From: Pulveribacter suum
GTDB taxonomy: Bacteria; Pseudomonadota; Gammaproteobacteria; Burkholderiales; Burkholderiaceae_C
Direction: 5' to 3'
DNA: 64,000 nucleotides
NCBI RefSeq assembly: GCF_003013695.1
Contig: NZ_CP027792.1
Span: forward strand, 702,501 to 766,500
The notes under the pieces are model-generated. The model was not told the origin of the DNA and searched no databases. It worked only from the letters and a program-made list of their open reading frames with translations. The position numbers and the translations under genes are program-made. Shown in pieces: positions 1 through 17,933 of this stretch. Positions within the stretch are counted from its first letter, which is position 1. Every line of letters starts with the position of its first letter.

Positions 1-1869
<1,869 letters not shown>

Positions 1870-2051
1870 ATAACTTTGATCGCCCTGTGCGCAACGCACA
1901 GCGCAGCATGACGCGCATAAACCCAAGGATCACAACGTTATCCATGCCGGCGCAATCAAACTAGCCCCCCAACGCTGAACCGCCTTCGACTCTATGAATC
2001 ACCAGGGCGCAGCTTCCACCTGCCCAAGAAGCCGCCCCCTGACCCGTTAAA

Positions 2052-2164
2052 GCCTGACGACCATAGCAAGTCGGTACCACCCCTTCCCATCCCGAACAGG
2101 ACCGTGAAACGACTTCGCGCCAATGATAGTGCGGATTCCCGTGTGAAAGTAGGTCATCGTCAGG
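2052..2164 (+). rRNA. rrf: 5S ribosomal RNA
   Basis: The stretch begins GCCTGACGACCATAGCAAG and ends with the complementary GTCATCGTCAGGC, forming the terminal helix of 5S rRNA. The internal CCCATCCCGAACAGG and GAAAGTAGGTCATCG are standard betaproteobacterial 5S blocks. It lies about 180 bases after the 23S end, completing the rRNA operon. Exact ends could shift by one or two bases. Confidence 0.95.
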
Positions 2165-2180
2165 CTACTCATCAAGCCTC

Positions 2181-2216
2181 TCCCCCCTTCGCTTAAATAG
2201 CGCAAGGGGGGTTTTG
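2181..2216 (+). terminator. rRNA operon terminator
   Basis: An inverted repeat with a C6 arm at 2182-2187 and a G6 arm at 2206-2211, with TTCGC/GCG-AA inner pairing around a TTAAATA loop, is followed by TTTT. It sits immediately behind 5S, as expected for the end of an rrn transcript. The flanking AAGCC/GGCTT can extend the stem. Confidence 0.85.
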
Positions 2217-2258
2217 GCTTTGGGGACAAGGAAAACAAGAAAGCAAAGGATCCCAGCC

Positions 2259-2417
2259 ATGCTGCTGCAAGATATTCTGTATTCCCAAGGGTTCGGCACG
2301 CGACGCATCTGCGCCGGGCTGGTGCAGCAGGGGAGGGTGAGGGTGCGGGGGGGCGACGCGGAGGACGAGAGCTTTTCCGCTATGACGCTCACGGGCTTGA
2401 TAGGTTGTAGGCAGTAG
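2259..2417 (+). pseudogene. Remnant of a 16S pseudouridine synthase gene (RsuA/RluB type), N-terminal fragment
   Basis: The frame from ATG 2259 reads MLLQDILYSQGFGTRRICAG and continues LVQQGRVRVRGGD. From family knowledge this matches the N-terminal S4-like RNA-binding segment of betaproteobacterial RsuA-type pseudouridine synthases (L-x-SQGFGTRR-x-CAGL-x-QQG). After about 35 residues the resemblance is lost and the frame stops at 2417, so the catalytic domain is absent. It is probably a broken 5' fragment left beside the rRNA operon after a deletion or rearrangement. A short functional peptide is possible but unlikely. Between 2418 and 2565 I see no gene, only a GAGGCAG/CTGCCTC inverted repeat at 2508-2536. 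Confidence 0.5.
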
Positions 2418-2565
2418 AGGTCATAAGGACGCACAGACCTCAGGAGCGGCTTGCCGACTCTTGTGTAAGGAGCGCCCAGGGATGGCAAGACTCAGGCCCT
2501 CGGCTGAGAGGCAGTCATATCGGGGCAAGCTGCCTCGTAGCGATAATTCTTGACCAACTTCTCGT

Positions 2566-2597
2566 TTGAGCGCGAACGGCAAAAAACCTGTTATACT
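2566..2597 (+). promoter_or_regulatory. Probable sigma-70 promoter of the tRNA-tuf operon
   Basis: A good -10 hexamer TATACT lies at 2592-2597, 12 bases before the tRNA-Tyr gene. The best -35 candidate is TTGAGC at 2566-2571, with a long 20-base spacer; a TTGACC at 2550-2555 is too far away. The -10 is the firm part of this call. Confidence 0.5.
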
Positions 2598-2609
2598 CTT
2601 GAATTCTTC

Positions 2610-2695
2610 GGAGGGGTGCCCGAGTGGCTAAAGGGGGCAGACTGTAAATCTGTTGGCTTACGCCTACACTGGTTCGAATCCAGTCCCCTCCACCA
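2610..2695 (+). tRNA. tRNA-Tyr (GTA)
   Basis: This is a class II tRNA with a long variable arm, 86 bases including an encoded CCA. The acceptor stem GGAGGGG (2610-2616) pairs with CCCCTCC (2685-2691), and the anticodon loop reads CTGTAAA with anticodon GTA. It is first of a Tyr-Gly-Thr cluster upstream of tuf, the same order as E. coli tyrU-glyT-thrT-tufB. Confidence 0.97.
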
Positions 2696-2733
2696 GAATT
2701 GTGAGTCTTGGCCATTGAAAGATGGCGGGCCTT

Positions 2734-2807
2734 GCGGGAGTAGTTCAATGGTAGAACCCCAGCCTTCCAAGCTGATGACGCGGGTTCGATTCCCGTCTCC
2801 CGCTCCA
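2734..2807 (+). tRNA. tRNA-Gly (TCC)
   Basis: A 74-base cloverleaf with acceptor GCGGGAG paired to CTCCCGC, anticodon TCC, T-loop TTCGATT, and an encoded CCA end. It is second in the tRNA cluster before tuf and is probably co-transcribed with its neighbours. Confidence 0.97.
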
Positions 2808-2851
2808 CGATTTTGTTGTTGATTGCTCGCAGGGGTTTGTGCCTTTGCGTT

Positions 2852-2926
<75 letters not shown>

Positions 2927-3002
2927 GAATTCACGGCGCGCTCCAGTGTTGGAGCGCGCCAATGTTTGTGGTCTTGGTGTAGATTTTTTCGGAGTCGAAA
3001 AG

Positions 3003-4193
<1,191 letters not shown>

Positions 4194-4208
4194 TCGAAAA
4201 GTTTCCAA

Positions 4209-4284
4209 AGGGGTATAGCTCAATTGGCAGAGCGTCGGTCTCCAAAACCGAAGGTTGTAGGTTCGATTCCTACTGCCCCTGCCA
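4209..4284 (+). tRNA. tRNA-Trp (CCA)
   Basis: A 76-base cloverleaf with acceptor AGGGGTA paired to TGCCCCT (one G-T pair), anticodon CCA in loop CTCCAAA, T-loop TTCGATT and an encoded CCA end. It lies between tuf and secE, an arrangement common in betaproteobacteria. Confidence 0.97.
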
Positions 4285-4305
4285 CGGAATGACGTGGTAA
4301 CCCTC

Positions 4306-4330
4306 AAGCCCGCCACCTTCTGGCGGGCTT
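4306..4330 (+). terminator. Hairpin between tRNA-Trp and secE, possible weak terminator
   Basis: A perfect 10-bp inverted repeat, AAGCCCGCCA (4306-4315) and TGGCGGGCTT (4321-4330) around CCTTC, sits 22 bases after tRNA-Trp. No T-run follows, so it is a poor intrinsic terminator. It may instead mark the processing boundary between the tRNA and the secE-nusG message. Confidence 0.45.
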
Positions 4331-4374
4331 CGGCGTCTTGTGTGGCGCCAGGCGAATAAGGCAAAAAACTCGTT

Positions 4375-4758
4375 ATGGCCACTTCCCCGGTTGAAACGGT
4401 CACCACTGGCGCAGACAAGGCAAAGCTGGTTGCCTCTGTGGCACTTGTGGTGGCCTCCATTGCTGGCTTCTATCTTCTGGCAAAGCAAGGCCCGCTGGCG
4501 CAGTGGGGGGTATTGCTGCTGGGGTTGATCTTTGCGGTGGCTGTGTTCCTGGTGTCCGAGCATGGGCGTCAGCTTGTTGGTTTCAGCCGCGATGCGTGGC
4601 GTGAAGTCAAGAAGGTGGTCTGGCCGACACGCAAGGAAACACTGCAGATGACCGGCTATGTGTTCGGTTTTGTGGTGCTGATGGCGCTGTTTCTCTGGTT
4701 CACCGACAAGACCCTGGAATGGGTTCTGTACGACTTGGTCTTGGGTTGGAGGAAGTGA
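4375..4758 (+). CDS. secE: Preprotein translocase subunit SecE
   Basis: SecE stabilises the SecYEG protein-conducting channel in the inner membrane. The 127-residue product has the long, three-helix form known from E. coli (also 127 residues) rather than the one-helix form: hydrophobic segments lie at about 20-38, 43-62 and 95-115. The conserved amphipathic stretch before the last helix, [13 protein letters not shown] (about 80-92), identifies the family. Its stop overlaps the nusG start in TGATG at 4756-4760, implying translational coupling, and secE-nusG is a nearly universal pair. Confidence 0.98.
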   Translation: MATSPVETVTTGADKAKLVASVALVVASIAGFYLLAKQGPLAQWGVLLLGLIFAVAVFLVSEHGRQLVGFSRDAWREVKKVVWPTRKETLQMTGYVFGFVVLMALFLWFTDKTLEWVLYDLVLGWRK

Positions 4759-5348
4759 TGACGGATGCACTGGATTCGAACGACATGCAGGCGGCAGCAC
4801 AGGCTGCGCCGGCATCCGACATGCGCTGGTACATCGTTCACGCCTATTCGGGCATGGAAAAGGCGGTTGAGCGCAACATTCTCGAACGCATCGCTCGAGC
4901 CGGCATGCAGGATAAGTTTGGCCGCATTCTGGTGCCGACCGAAGAGGTCGTCGAGATGAAGAATGGTCAGCGCAAAACTACGGAAAGACGACTGTTCCCG
5001 GGTTACGTGTTTGTCGAGATGGCAATGGACGACGATACCTGGCATCTGGTCAAGCACACTAGCAAAGTGACGGGTTTTGTTGGCGGAGCCAAGAACCGGC
5101 CGGCGCCGATCTCGGAAGAGGAAGTTCAGAAGATCGTCAGCCAGATGGAAGAGGGCACGGAGAAGCCTCGCCACAAGGTGGAATTCATGGTTGGCGAGCT
5201 GGTGCGGGTCAAGGAAGGCCCCTTCACAGACTTCAACGGCTCGGTGGAAGAAGTCAACTACGAAAAGAGCCGCCTGCGCGTTTCCGTGATGATCTTCGGT
5301 CGGTCCACTCCCGTCGAACTGGAATTCAGCCAAGTCGAGAAGACTTGA
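4758..5348 (+). CDS. nusG: Transcription termination/antitermination factor NusG
   Basis: NusG binds elongating RNA polymerase, links it to Rho or to the ribosome, and suppresses pausing. The product is 196 residues. The NGN domain starts at [20 protein letters not shown] (about residues 22-41) and contains the conserved FPGYVFVEM; the C-terminal KOW domain contains [18 protein letters not shown]. The start ATG 4758 overlaps the secE stop and is preceded by GGAGGAA, a strong ribosome binding site. It leads directly into the ribosomal protein and rpoBC genes whose transcription it helps control. Confidence 0.99.
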   Translation: MTDALDSNDMQAAAQAAPASDMRWYIVHAYSGMEKAVERNILERIARAGMQDKFGRILVPTEEVVEMKNGQRKTTERRLFPGYVFVEMAMDDDTWHLVKHTSKVTGFVGGAKNRPAPISEEEVQKIVSQMEEGTEKPRHKVEFMVGELVRVKEGPFTDFNGSVEEVNYEKSRLRVSVMIFGRSTPVELEFSQVEKT

Positions 5349-5475
5349 CGAACGCCGCGCTCGCGGCTTCCCATTCAAGCGCTTTCCCCGACTCGGCGCT
5401 TTTTACAAAACGAGTCGACAACCCCGGGGAGCCTGTCTGCATTCAGGTAGGCGTTAATACCCGCAAGGAGCAACC
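5349..5475 (+). promoter_or_regulatory. rplK leader with possible attenuator hairpins
   Basis: The 127-base spacer holds AAGCGC (5377-5382) pairing with GCGCTT (5396-5401), followed by T residues, a weak terminator-like hairpin. A second perfect 7-bp repeat, CGACTCG (5389-5395) and CGAGTCG (5411-5417), interlocks with it, so the two could interact or compete. From E. coli the L11-L1 message is autogenously repressed by L1 at a leader site; such a site is plausible here but I could not pick it out by eye. Confidence 0.35.
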
Positions 5476-5907
5476 ATGGCGAAGAAAATCGTCGGCTTCA
5501 TCAAGCTGCAAGTGCCAGCTGGTAAGGCCAATCCCTCTCCTCCGATCGGTCCCGCGCTGGGTCAGCGCGGCCTGAACATCATGGAGTTCTGCAAGGCTTT
5601 CAATGCTCAGACGCAAGGCGTCGAGCCGGGCCTGCCGCTGCCCGTGGTGATTACGGCGTTCGCAGACAAGAGCTTCACCTTCATCATCAAGACGCCACCG
5701 GCGACTGTGCTGATCAAGAAGGCCATCAAGCTGGACAAGGGCTCCTCGAGTGCCCTGTCCACCAAGGTCGGCAAGATTACACGCGAGCAGCTGGAAGAAA
5801 TCGCCAAGACCAAGCTCAAGGACATGAACGCTGCCAGCGTGGACGCCGCCGTGCGTACGCTGGCCGGCTCCGCCCGTTCCATGGGCGTGACGGTGGAGGG
5901 CCTCTGA
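5476..5907 (+). CDS. rplK: 50S ribosomal protein L11
   Basis: L11 forms the base of the ribosomal stalk with 23S helices 43/44 and is needed for GTPase factor function. The product is 143 residues, typical. The N-terminal motif [20 protein letters not shown] and [19 protein letters not shown] carry the conserved proline-rich segment. AAGGAG seven bases upstream supports ATG 5476. The stop is separated from rplA ATG by one base, so the two are co-translated. Confidence 0.99.
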   Translation: MAKKIVGFIKLQVPAGKANPSPPIGPALGQRGLNIMEFCKAFNAQTQGVEPGLPLPVVITAFADKSFTFIIKTPPATVLIKKAIKLDKGSSSALSTKVGKITREQLEEIAKTKLKDMNAASVDAAVRTLAGSARSMGVTVEGL

Positions 5908-5908
5908 C

Positions 5909-6604
5909 ATGGCGAAGCTGACCAAGAAGCAAAAGGCCCTGCAGGGCAAGGTGGACTCCACCAAGCTGTACCCCTTCGCCGAAGCCATGGCTCTGGTGAA
6001 GGAGGCTGCCACCGCCAAGTTCGATGAGTCCATCGATGTGGCCGTGCAGCTGGGCGTGGATGCCAAGAAGTCCGATCAGGTGGTGCGCGGCGCCGTGGTG
6101 TTGCCCAATGGCACCGGCAAGACGACCCGCGTGGCCGTGTTTGCACAGGGTGCCAAGGCGGAAGAAGCCAAGGCTGCCGGTGCCGACATCGTCGGTATGG
6201 ACGACTTGGCCGCTCAGGTCAAGGCCGGCGACATGCCGTTTGACATCGTCATCGCCGCGCCTGACGCTATGCGCGTCGTGGGTACGCTGGGCCAGATCCT
6301 GGGCCCGCGTGGCCTGATGCCCAACCCCAAGGTGGGCACCGTGACTCCCGACGTCGCCACGGCCGTGAAAAACGCCAAGGCAGGCCAGGTGCAATTCCGT
6401 GTCGACAAGGCCGGCATCATCCATACGACCATCGGCCGCCGCTCGTTTGGCGACGACAAGCTGCAGGGCAACCTGGTGGCTCTGATCGACGCGCTGAACA
6501 AGTCCAAGCCTGCCACGAGCAAGGGCGTGTACCTGCGCAAGGTCGCCGTTTCCTCGACCATGGGCGTGGGCGTGCGCGTGGACACGCAAACCATCTCGGC
6601 GTAA
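5909..6604 (+). CDS. rplA: 50S ribosomal protein L1
   Basis: L1 binds 23S rRNA helices 76-78, forms the L1 stalk that moves deacylated tRNA out of the E site, and represses its own operon in E. coli. The product is 231 residues with the family features [12 protein letters not shown] near residue 70 and [14 protein letters not shown] near 132-145. It begins one base after rplK and is followed by the long rplJ leader. Confidence 0.99.
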   Translation: MAKLTKKQKALQGKVDSTKLYPFAEAMALVKEAATAKFDESIDVAVQLGVDAKKSDQVVRGAVVLPNGTGKTTRVAVFAQGAKAEEAKAAGADIVGMDDLAAQVKAGDMPFDIVIAAPDAMRVVGTLGQILGPRGLMPNPKVGTVTPDVATAVKNAKAGQVQFRVDKAGIIHTTIGRRSFGDDKLQGNLVALIDALNKSKPATSKGVYLRKVAVSSTMGVGVRVDTQTISA

Positions 6605-6842
6605 TTGCGAGATCTTGGGAGGCCCCGCAAGGGCGTCCCGGTGGTGGGCTGGAGCGGGCGTGTCCCGTGCCAGGCCATCCAAGACCGTTGGCGTGCGCCA
6701 TGGGCCGCACTTAAATCCCCCTGGGCCAACGCAGATGGCGATCCCGCTGAAGATGGAAAGAATTTTCCGAAACAGTTGGTCGCTGCAAACCAAGAGCGCG
6801 TACGGCGGGCCTGCCCAAAGTGCGCAAACGAAGGAGTAGACC
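6605..6842 (+). promoter_or_regulatory. rplJ (L10) leader region
   Basis: This 238-base stretch without a convincing gene precedes rplJ. In many bacteria the equivalent RNA folds into the L10 leader, which is bound by L10-(L7/L12)4 to repress translation. The position, length and GC-rich self-complementary segments fit that role. I infer the function from position and did not derive a fold matching the known consensus. Confidence 0.5.
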
Positions 6843-7349
6843 TTGAGTCTGAATCGCAGTGAGAAAGAAGCGGTCATCAATGAAGTGACCAGCCTCGCCG
6901 CTAAAGCTCAAACGCTCGTGATCGCGGAATACCGTGGCATTACGGTGGCCGACCTGACCAAACTGCGTGTCGATGCCCGCAGCAAGGGTGTGTCCCTGAG
7001 TGTTCTGAAGAACACCCTGGCACGCCGTGCTGTGGCTGGCAGCCAGTTTGAGGTGGCCGCCGAGCAGATGACCGGCCCGTTGATCTATGGCTTCTCCGAA
7101 GACGCTGTGGCCGCCGCCAAGGTGGTGGCCGATTTCGCGAAGACCAACGACAAGCTGGTCATTCGCGGTGGCGCCTTCGCAGGCAAAGCCCTGGACGTGA
7201 ACGACGTGAAGCAACTGGCCAACATCCCTTCCAAGGAAGTGCTGCTGGCCCAGCTGTGTGGCTTGCTGATGTCGCCGATCTCCCGCACCGCCGTGGTGCT
7301 GGGTGCCCTGGCGGCCAAGAAGGGCGAGGGCGAACCTGTGGCCGCCTGA
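6843..7349 (+). CDS. rplJ: 50S ribosomal protein L10
   Basis: L10 anchors L7/L12 dimers on the ribosome and, in complex with them, represses its operon. The product is 168 residues, starting [20 protein letters not shown]. The start codon is TTG at 6843, preceded six bases away by a strong AGGAG (6832-6836); no ATG fits the family N-terminus. The weak start codon beside the strong ribosome binding site is in keeping with a translationally controlled gene. The downstream gene rplL begins 52 bases later. Confidence 0.98.
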   Translation: MSLNRSEKEAVINEVTSLAAKAQTLVIAEYRGITVADLTKLRVDARSKGVSLSVLKNTLARRAVAGSQFEVAAEQMTGPLIYGFSEDAVAAAKVVADFAKTNDKLVIRGGAFAGKALDVNDVKQLANIPSKEVLLAQLCGLLMSPISRTAVVLGALAAKKGEGEPVAA

Positions 7350-7401
7350 TCAGGCGTACGCATTCGCAATCCCAAAACCAACCAATTGTTAGGAAATCAA
7401 A

Positions 7402-7782
7402 ATGGCATTCGACAAAGACGCATTCTTGACCGCCCTGGACGGCATGACCGTGCTGGAACTCAATGACCTGGTCAAGGCCATCGAAGAGAAGTTCGGCGTG
7501 AGCGCTGCCGCCATGGCAGCCCCTGCTGCAGGTGGCGCAGCTGCCGGCGGCGCTGCTGCCGCTGAAGAGAAGACCGAGTTCAACGTCGTGTTGAACGAAG
7601 CTGGCGCCAACAAGGTTTCCGTGATCAAGGCCGTGCGTGAAATCACCGGTCTGGGTCTGAAGGAAGCCAAGGACCTGGTGGACGGCGCTCCCAAGAACGT
7701 CAAGGAAGCCCTGCCCAAGGCTGACGCAGAAGCTGCTGTCAAGAAGCTGACCGACGCTGGCGCCAAGGCCGAGCTGAAGTAA
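7402..7782 (+). CDS. rplL: 50S ribosomal protein L7/L12
   Basis: L7/L12 is the multi-copy stalk protein that recruits translation GTPases. The 126-residue product has the three usual parts: an N-terminal dimerisation segment (1-35), an Ala/Gly-rich hinge (about 36-54, with AAAGGAAA) and the C-terminal factor-binding domain containing [19 protein letters not shown] ribosome binding site AGGAAA lies upstream. Transcription continues past an attenuator into rpoB. Confidence 0.99.
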   Translation: MAFDKDAFLTALDGMTVLELNDLVKAIEEKFGVSAAAMAAPAAGGAAAGGAAAAEEKTEFNVVLNEAGANKVSVIKAVREITGLGLKEAKDLVDGAPKNVKEALPKADAEAAVKKLTDAGAKAELK

Positions 7783-8059
7783 TCTGACCGCGTTCCGGGG
7801 CTGGAGGTCTTCGCAAAAGGCCTCCAGCCTTTGGTGCTTATGGGCCCGCCCCATCAGAGCGCACCAGAAAGCGGTTTCCCCGAAACTGCTTTCTAGTGTC
7901 TTCTGACCTGCCGACAGCAGAAGACGCCTTGGTTCGGGCGATGTGCAACGCATCGCCGTCCGCCATGGTTGGTAGTGGCCAACCCGCCAAGCCTGCAAGG
8001 TGGCCGCCTTGCGGGGCAGTCGTCGAAGACCCCATCCAATGTCTTTGCCCGGAGATCTC
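7783..8059 (+). promoter_or_regulatory. rplL-rpoB spacer: attenuator plus a run of hairpins
   Basis: The 277-base spacer has no gene but several inverted repeats. GGCTGGAGG (7799-7807) pairs with CCTCCAGCC (7821-7829) and is followed by TTT, fitting the partial terminator known here in E. coli. AGAAAGC-G-GTTTC (7866-7878) pairs with GAAAC-T-GCTTTCT (7882-7894) around CCC, a 13-bp stem suited to RNase III. Further stems are GTCTTCTG/CAGAAGAC (7898-7925), GGCGATG/CATCGCC (7937-7957) and GCAAGG/CCTTGC (7995-8012). The E. coli attenuator and RNase III site in this spacer are established knowledge; equivalence here is inference. Confidence 0.7.
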
Positions 8060-12184
<4,125 letters not shown>

Positions 12185-12231
12185 GAAGGCGCGCACCGCA
12201 CTACTGAAAAGTGAGCTGGCGCCGCATGTTT

Positions 12232-12271
12232 GGCGCGGCTTTGCAGATGTTTTCTATTGCAAAGCCGCGCC
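12232..12271 (+). promoter_or_regulatory. Perfect 14-bp hairpin in the rpoB-rpoC spacer
   Basis: GGCGCGGCTTTGCA (12232-12245) and TGCAAAGCCGCGCC (12258-12271) are perfect reverse complements around a 12-base AT-rich loop. No T-run follows, so it is not a standard terminator. It may stabilise or mark processing of the message between rpoB and rpoC. It is directly followed by a copy of the dispersed 17-bp repeat. Confidence 0.75.
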
Positions 12272-12274
12272 GAT

Positions 12275-12291
12275 CAAGCGCCAGCAGCTAT
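12275..12291 (+). repeat. Dispersed repeat copy, CAAGCGCCAGCAGCTAT
   Basis: An exact 17-base match to copies at 30904, 38007 and 54160. It sits 28 bases before the rpoC start codon, between the long hairpin and the rpoC ribosome binding region, so it is transcribed within the rpoBC message. Confidence 0.85.
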
Positions 12292-12319
12292 GATTTTTGA
12301 TGAAAAGGGAAAGAGTCAC

Positions 12320-16543
<4,224 letters not shown>

Positions 16544-16567
16544 CCCGGCGCCCGCCCGGCCTAAACT

Positions 16568-16601
16568 CCCGGTCTGCCCTGGTGGCAGGCCGGGTTTTTT
16601 T
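16568..16601 (+). terminator. rpoC terminator
   Basis: CCCGG-T-CTGCC (16568-16578) pairs with GGCAG-G-CCGGG (16584-16594) around a five-base loop and is followed by seven T residues. This is a strong intrinsic terminator 25 bases behind the rpoC stop, closing the secE-to-rpoC block. Confidence 0.93.
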
Positions 16602-16678
16602 ATGCCTGCGCACAGATGCCTGTGCCCCGGCCAGGCATGCGTTGTGCCTCCCGGTTTTTTGGCGACAGAAAGACATTC

Positions 16679-17206
16679 ATGTGGACCACCGCAATCGTTC
16701 TGGCCGTGCTCGTGTTCTGGGCCGTGGGTGCCTACAACCGGCTGATTCGCCTGCGCTCGGCAGCCATTCAGGCGTTTGCAGCGCTGGACACGCATCTGCT
16801 GCGCGGGCTGGCGCTGCTGCAGGAATACGAGGCAGCAGCGCAAACCGCCGTGGACAGCCATGCCCAGGCCGCCGTGGCCGCTGCCGGCGGGCAGTTTGCC
16901 GCGGCGCTGGCGGTGGTGCGTGCCCGGCCGCTGGATGCCGGCGCGGCTGCGGCCCTGGCCGCTGGCGCCCAGGTGCTGGATACGGCATGGCAGTCGCTGG
17001 TGCACTGCGCCGCGCTGCAAAGCGAGGGTGTGGCGCCTCCGGCGCTGGCCCCATGGGTGCAGCAGCGCGAGCAGCTGGCGCTGCAAAGCGCGCCTGTGCA
17101 GCAGCAGTTCAACGCCGCCGTGGCGCACTACAACGCCGCGGTGGCGCAGTTCCCGGCCAGCCTGCTGGCCTGGCTGTTCGACTTCAAGAAAGCGCAGACG
17201 TTGTAA
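16679..17206 (+). CDS. LemA-family membrane-anchored protein
   Basis: The function of LemA proteins is not established; they are membrane-anchored helical-bundle proteins. The 175-residue product begins with one hydrophobic segment (residues 2-19, TTAIVLAVLVFWAVGAYNRL) followed directly by LIRLRSAAIQAFAALD, which matches the LemA pattern of N-R-L-x-x-L-R-x-x-x-x-x-A-[WF]. The remainder is Ala-rich and predicted helical. I chose ATG 16679 because it places the membrane anchor at the N-terminus; an in-frame ATG at 16616 would add 21 non-homologous residues. It lies between the rpoC terminator and the DUF4390-kinase operon, 115 bases upstream of the latter. Confidence 0.75.
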   Translation: MWTTAIVLAVLVFWAVGAYNRLIRLRSAAIQAFAALDTHLLRGLALLQEYEAAAQTAVDSHAQAAVAAAGGQFAAALAVVRARPLDAGAAAALAAGAQVLDTAWQSLVHCAALQSEGVAPPALAPWVQQREQLALQSAPVQQQFNAAVAHYNAAVAQFPASLLAWLFDFKKAQTL

Positions 17207-17321
17207 GTGCGCCCACGGCGCAGCCTGCGGCGCCCTGTTTTGTCCGCCGGGCCGGACAAGCGCTGCCCGCTCCCGGACAATGGCGGGCGTGATCTTCGCT
17301 TCGACCTTTTCCGCCTCCTGG

Positions 17322-17933
17322 ATGCGCAGCCTGTTGTACCTTTGGCTGTTCGCCATGGCTCTGGCGCTGGCCGGCGGCATGCCGGGCAGCGCGGCCGCCG
17401 CGCAGCAGCACGGGGAAATCACCGATATGCGCGTGGAGCGCACCCCCGAAGGGTTGCTGCTGAGCGCTGCCTGGCGTCTGGATTTGCCGTCGCTGGTGGA
17501 AACCGCCCTCTACCAGGGCATCGCCATGCATTTCGTGGCTGAGGCGCAGGTGCTGCGCCCGCGCTGGTACTGGTCGGACCGGATGGTGGCGCGCGCCACA
17601 CGCTACCTGCGCCTGAGCTATCAGCCGCTCACGCGGCGCTGGCGGCTGGTGCAGGCCTCGTCCGCGCAGGATCTGACGGGCCTGGGCATGGCCCTGGGCC
17701 AGAGCTTTGACGAGCTGCCCGAAGCCCTGGCCGCCATGCAGCGGCTGGCACGGTGGAAGATCGCCGAGGCCGATGAGCTGGACGACGAGCGGATGTATGA
17801 AGTGAGTTTTCAGTTCCGGCTGGATACCTCTCAGTTGCCGCGTCCGCTGCAGTTCGGCACCCTGGGCAAGCCGGGCTGGGCGGTGGCGCTGGCACGGCGT
17901 GTGGAACTCCCCCCCGCAGAGGCGGCCCAGTGA
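17322..17933 (+). CDS. DUF4390 exported protein
   Basis: The product is about 203 residues, with an N-terminal signal peptide (MRSLLYLWLFAMALALAGGM, cleavage near an AAAA at 24-27). The mature part (ITDMRVERTPEGLLLSAAWR, YQGIAMHFVAEAQ, W-Y-W-S-D-R near 70) matches the DUF4390 family, whose function is unknown. In betaproteobacteria this family commonly sits directly upstream of an NtrY-like sensor kinase, as here: its TGA overlaps the GTG start of the kinase. The start is uncertain; ATG 17280 would add 14 residues before the signal peptide and neither start has a clear ribosome binding site. Confidence 0.8.
   Translation: MRSLLYLWLFAMALALAGGMPGSAAAAQQHGEITDMRVERTPEGLLLSAAWRLDLPSLVETALYQGIAMHFVAEAQVLRPRWYWSDRMVARATRYLRLSYQPLTRRWRLVQASSAQDLTGLGMALGQSFDELPEALAAMQRLARWKIAEADELDDERMYEVSFQFRLDTSQLPRPLQFGTLGKPGWAVALARRVELPPAEAAQ

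Noticed and set aside
16616..17206. Longer start for the LemA-like gene at 16616
   Set aside because: The added 21 residues are basic and place the membrane anchor inside the protein, unlike the family.
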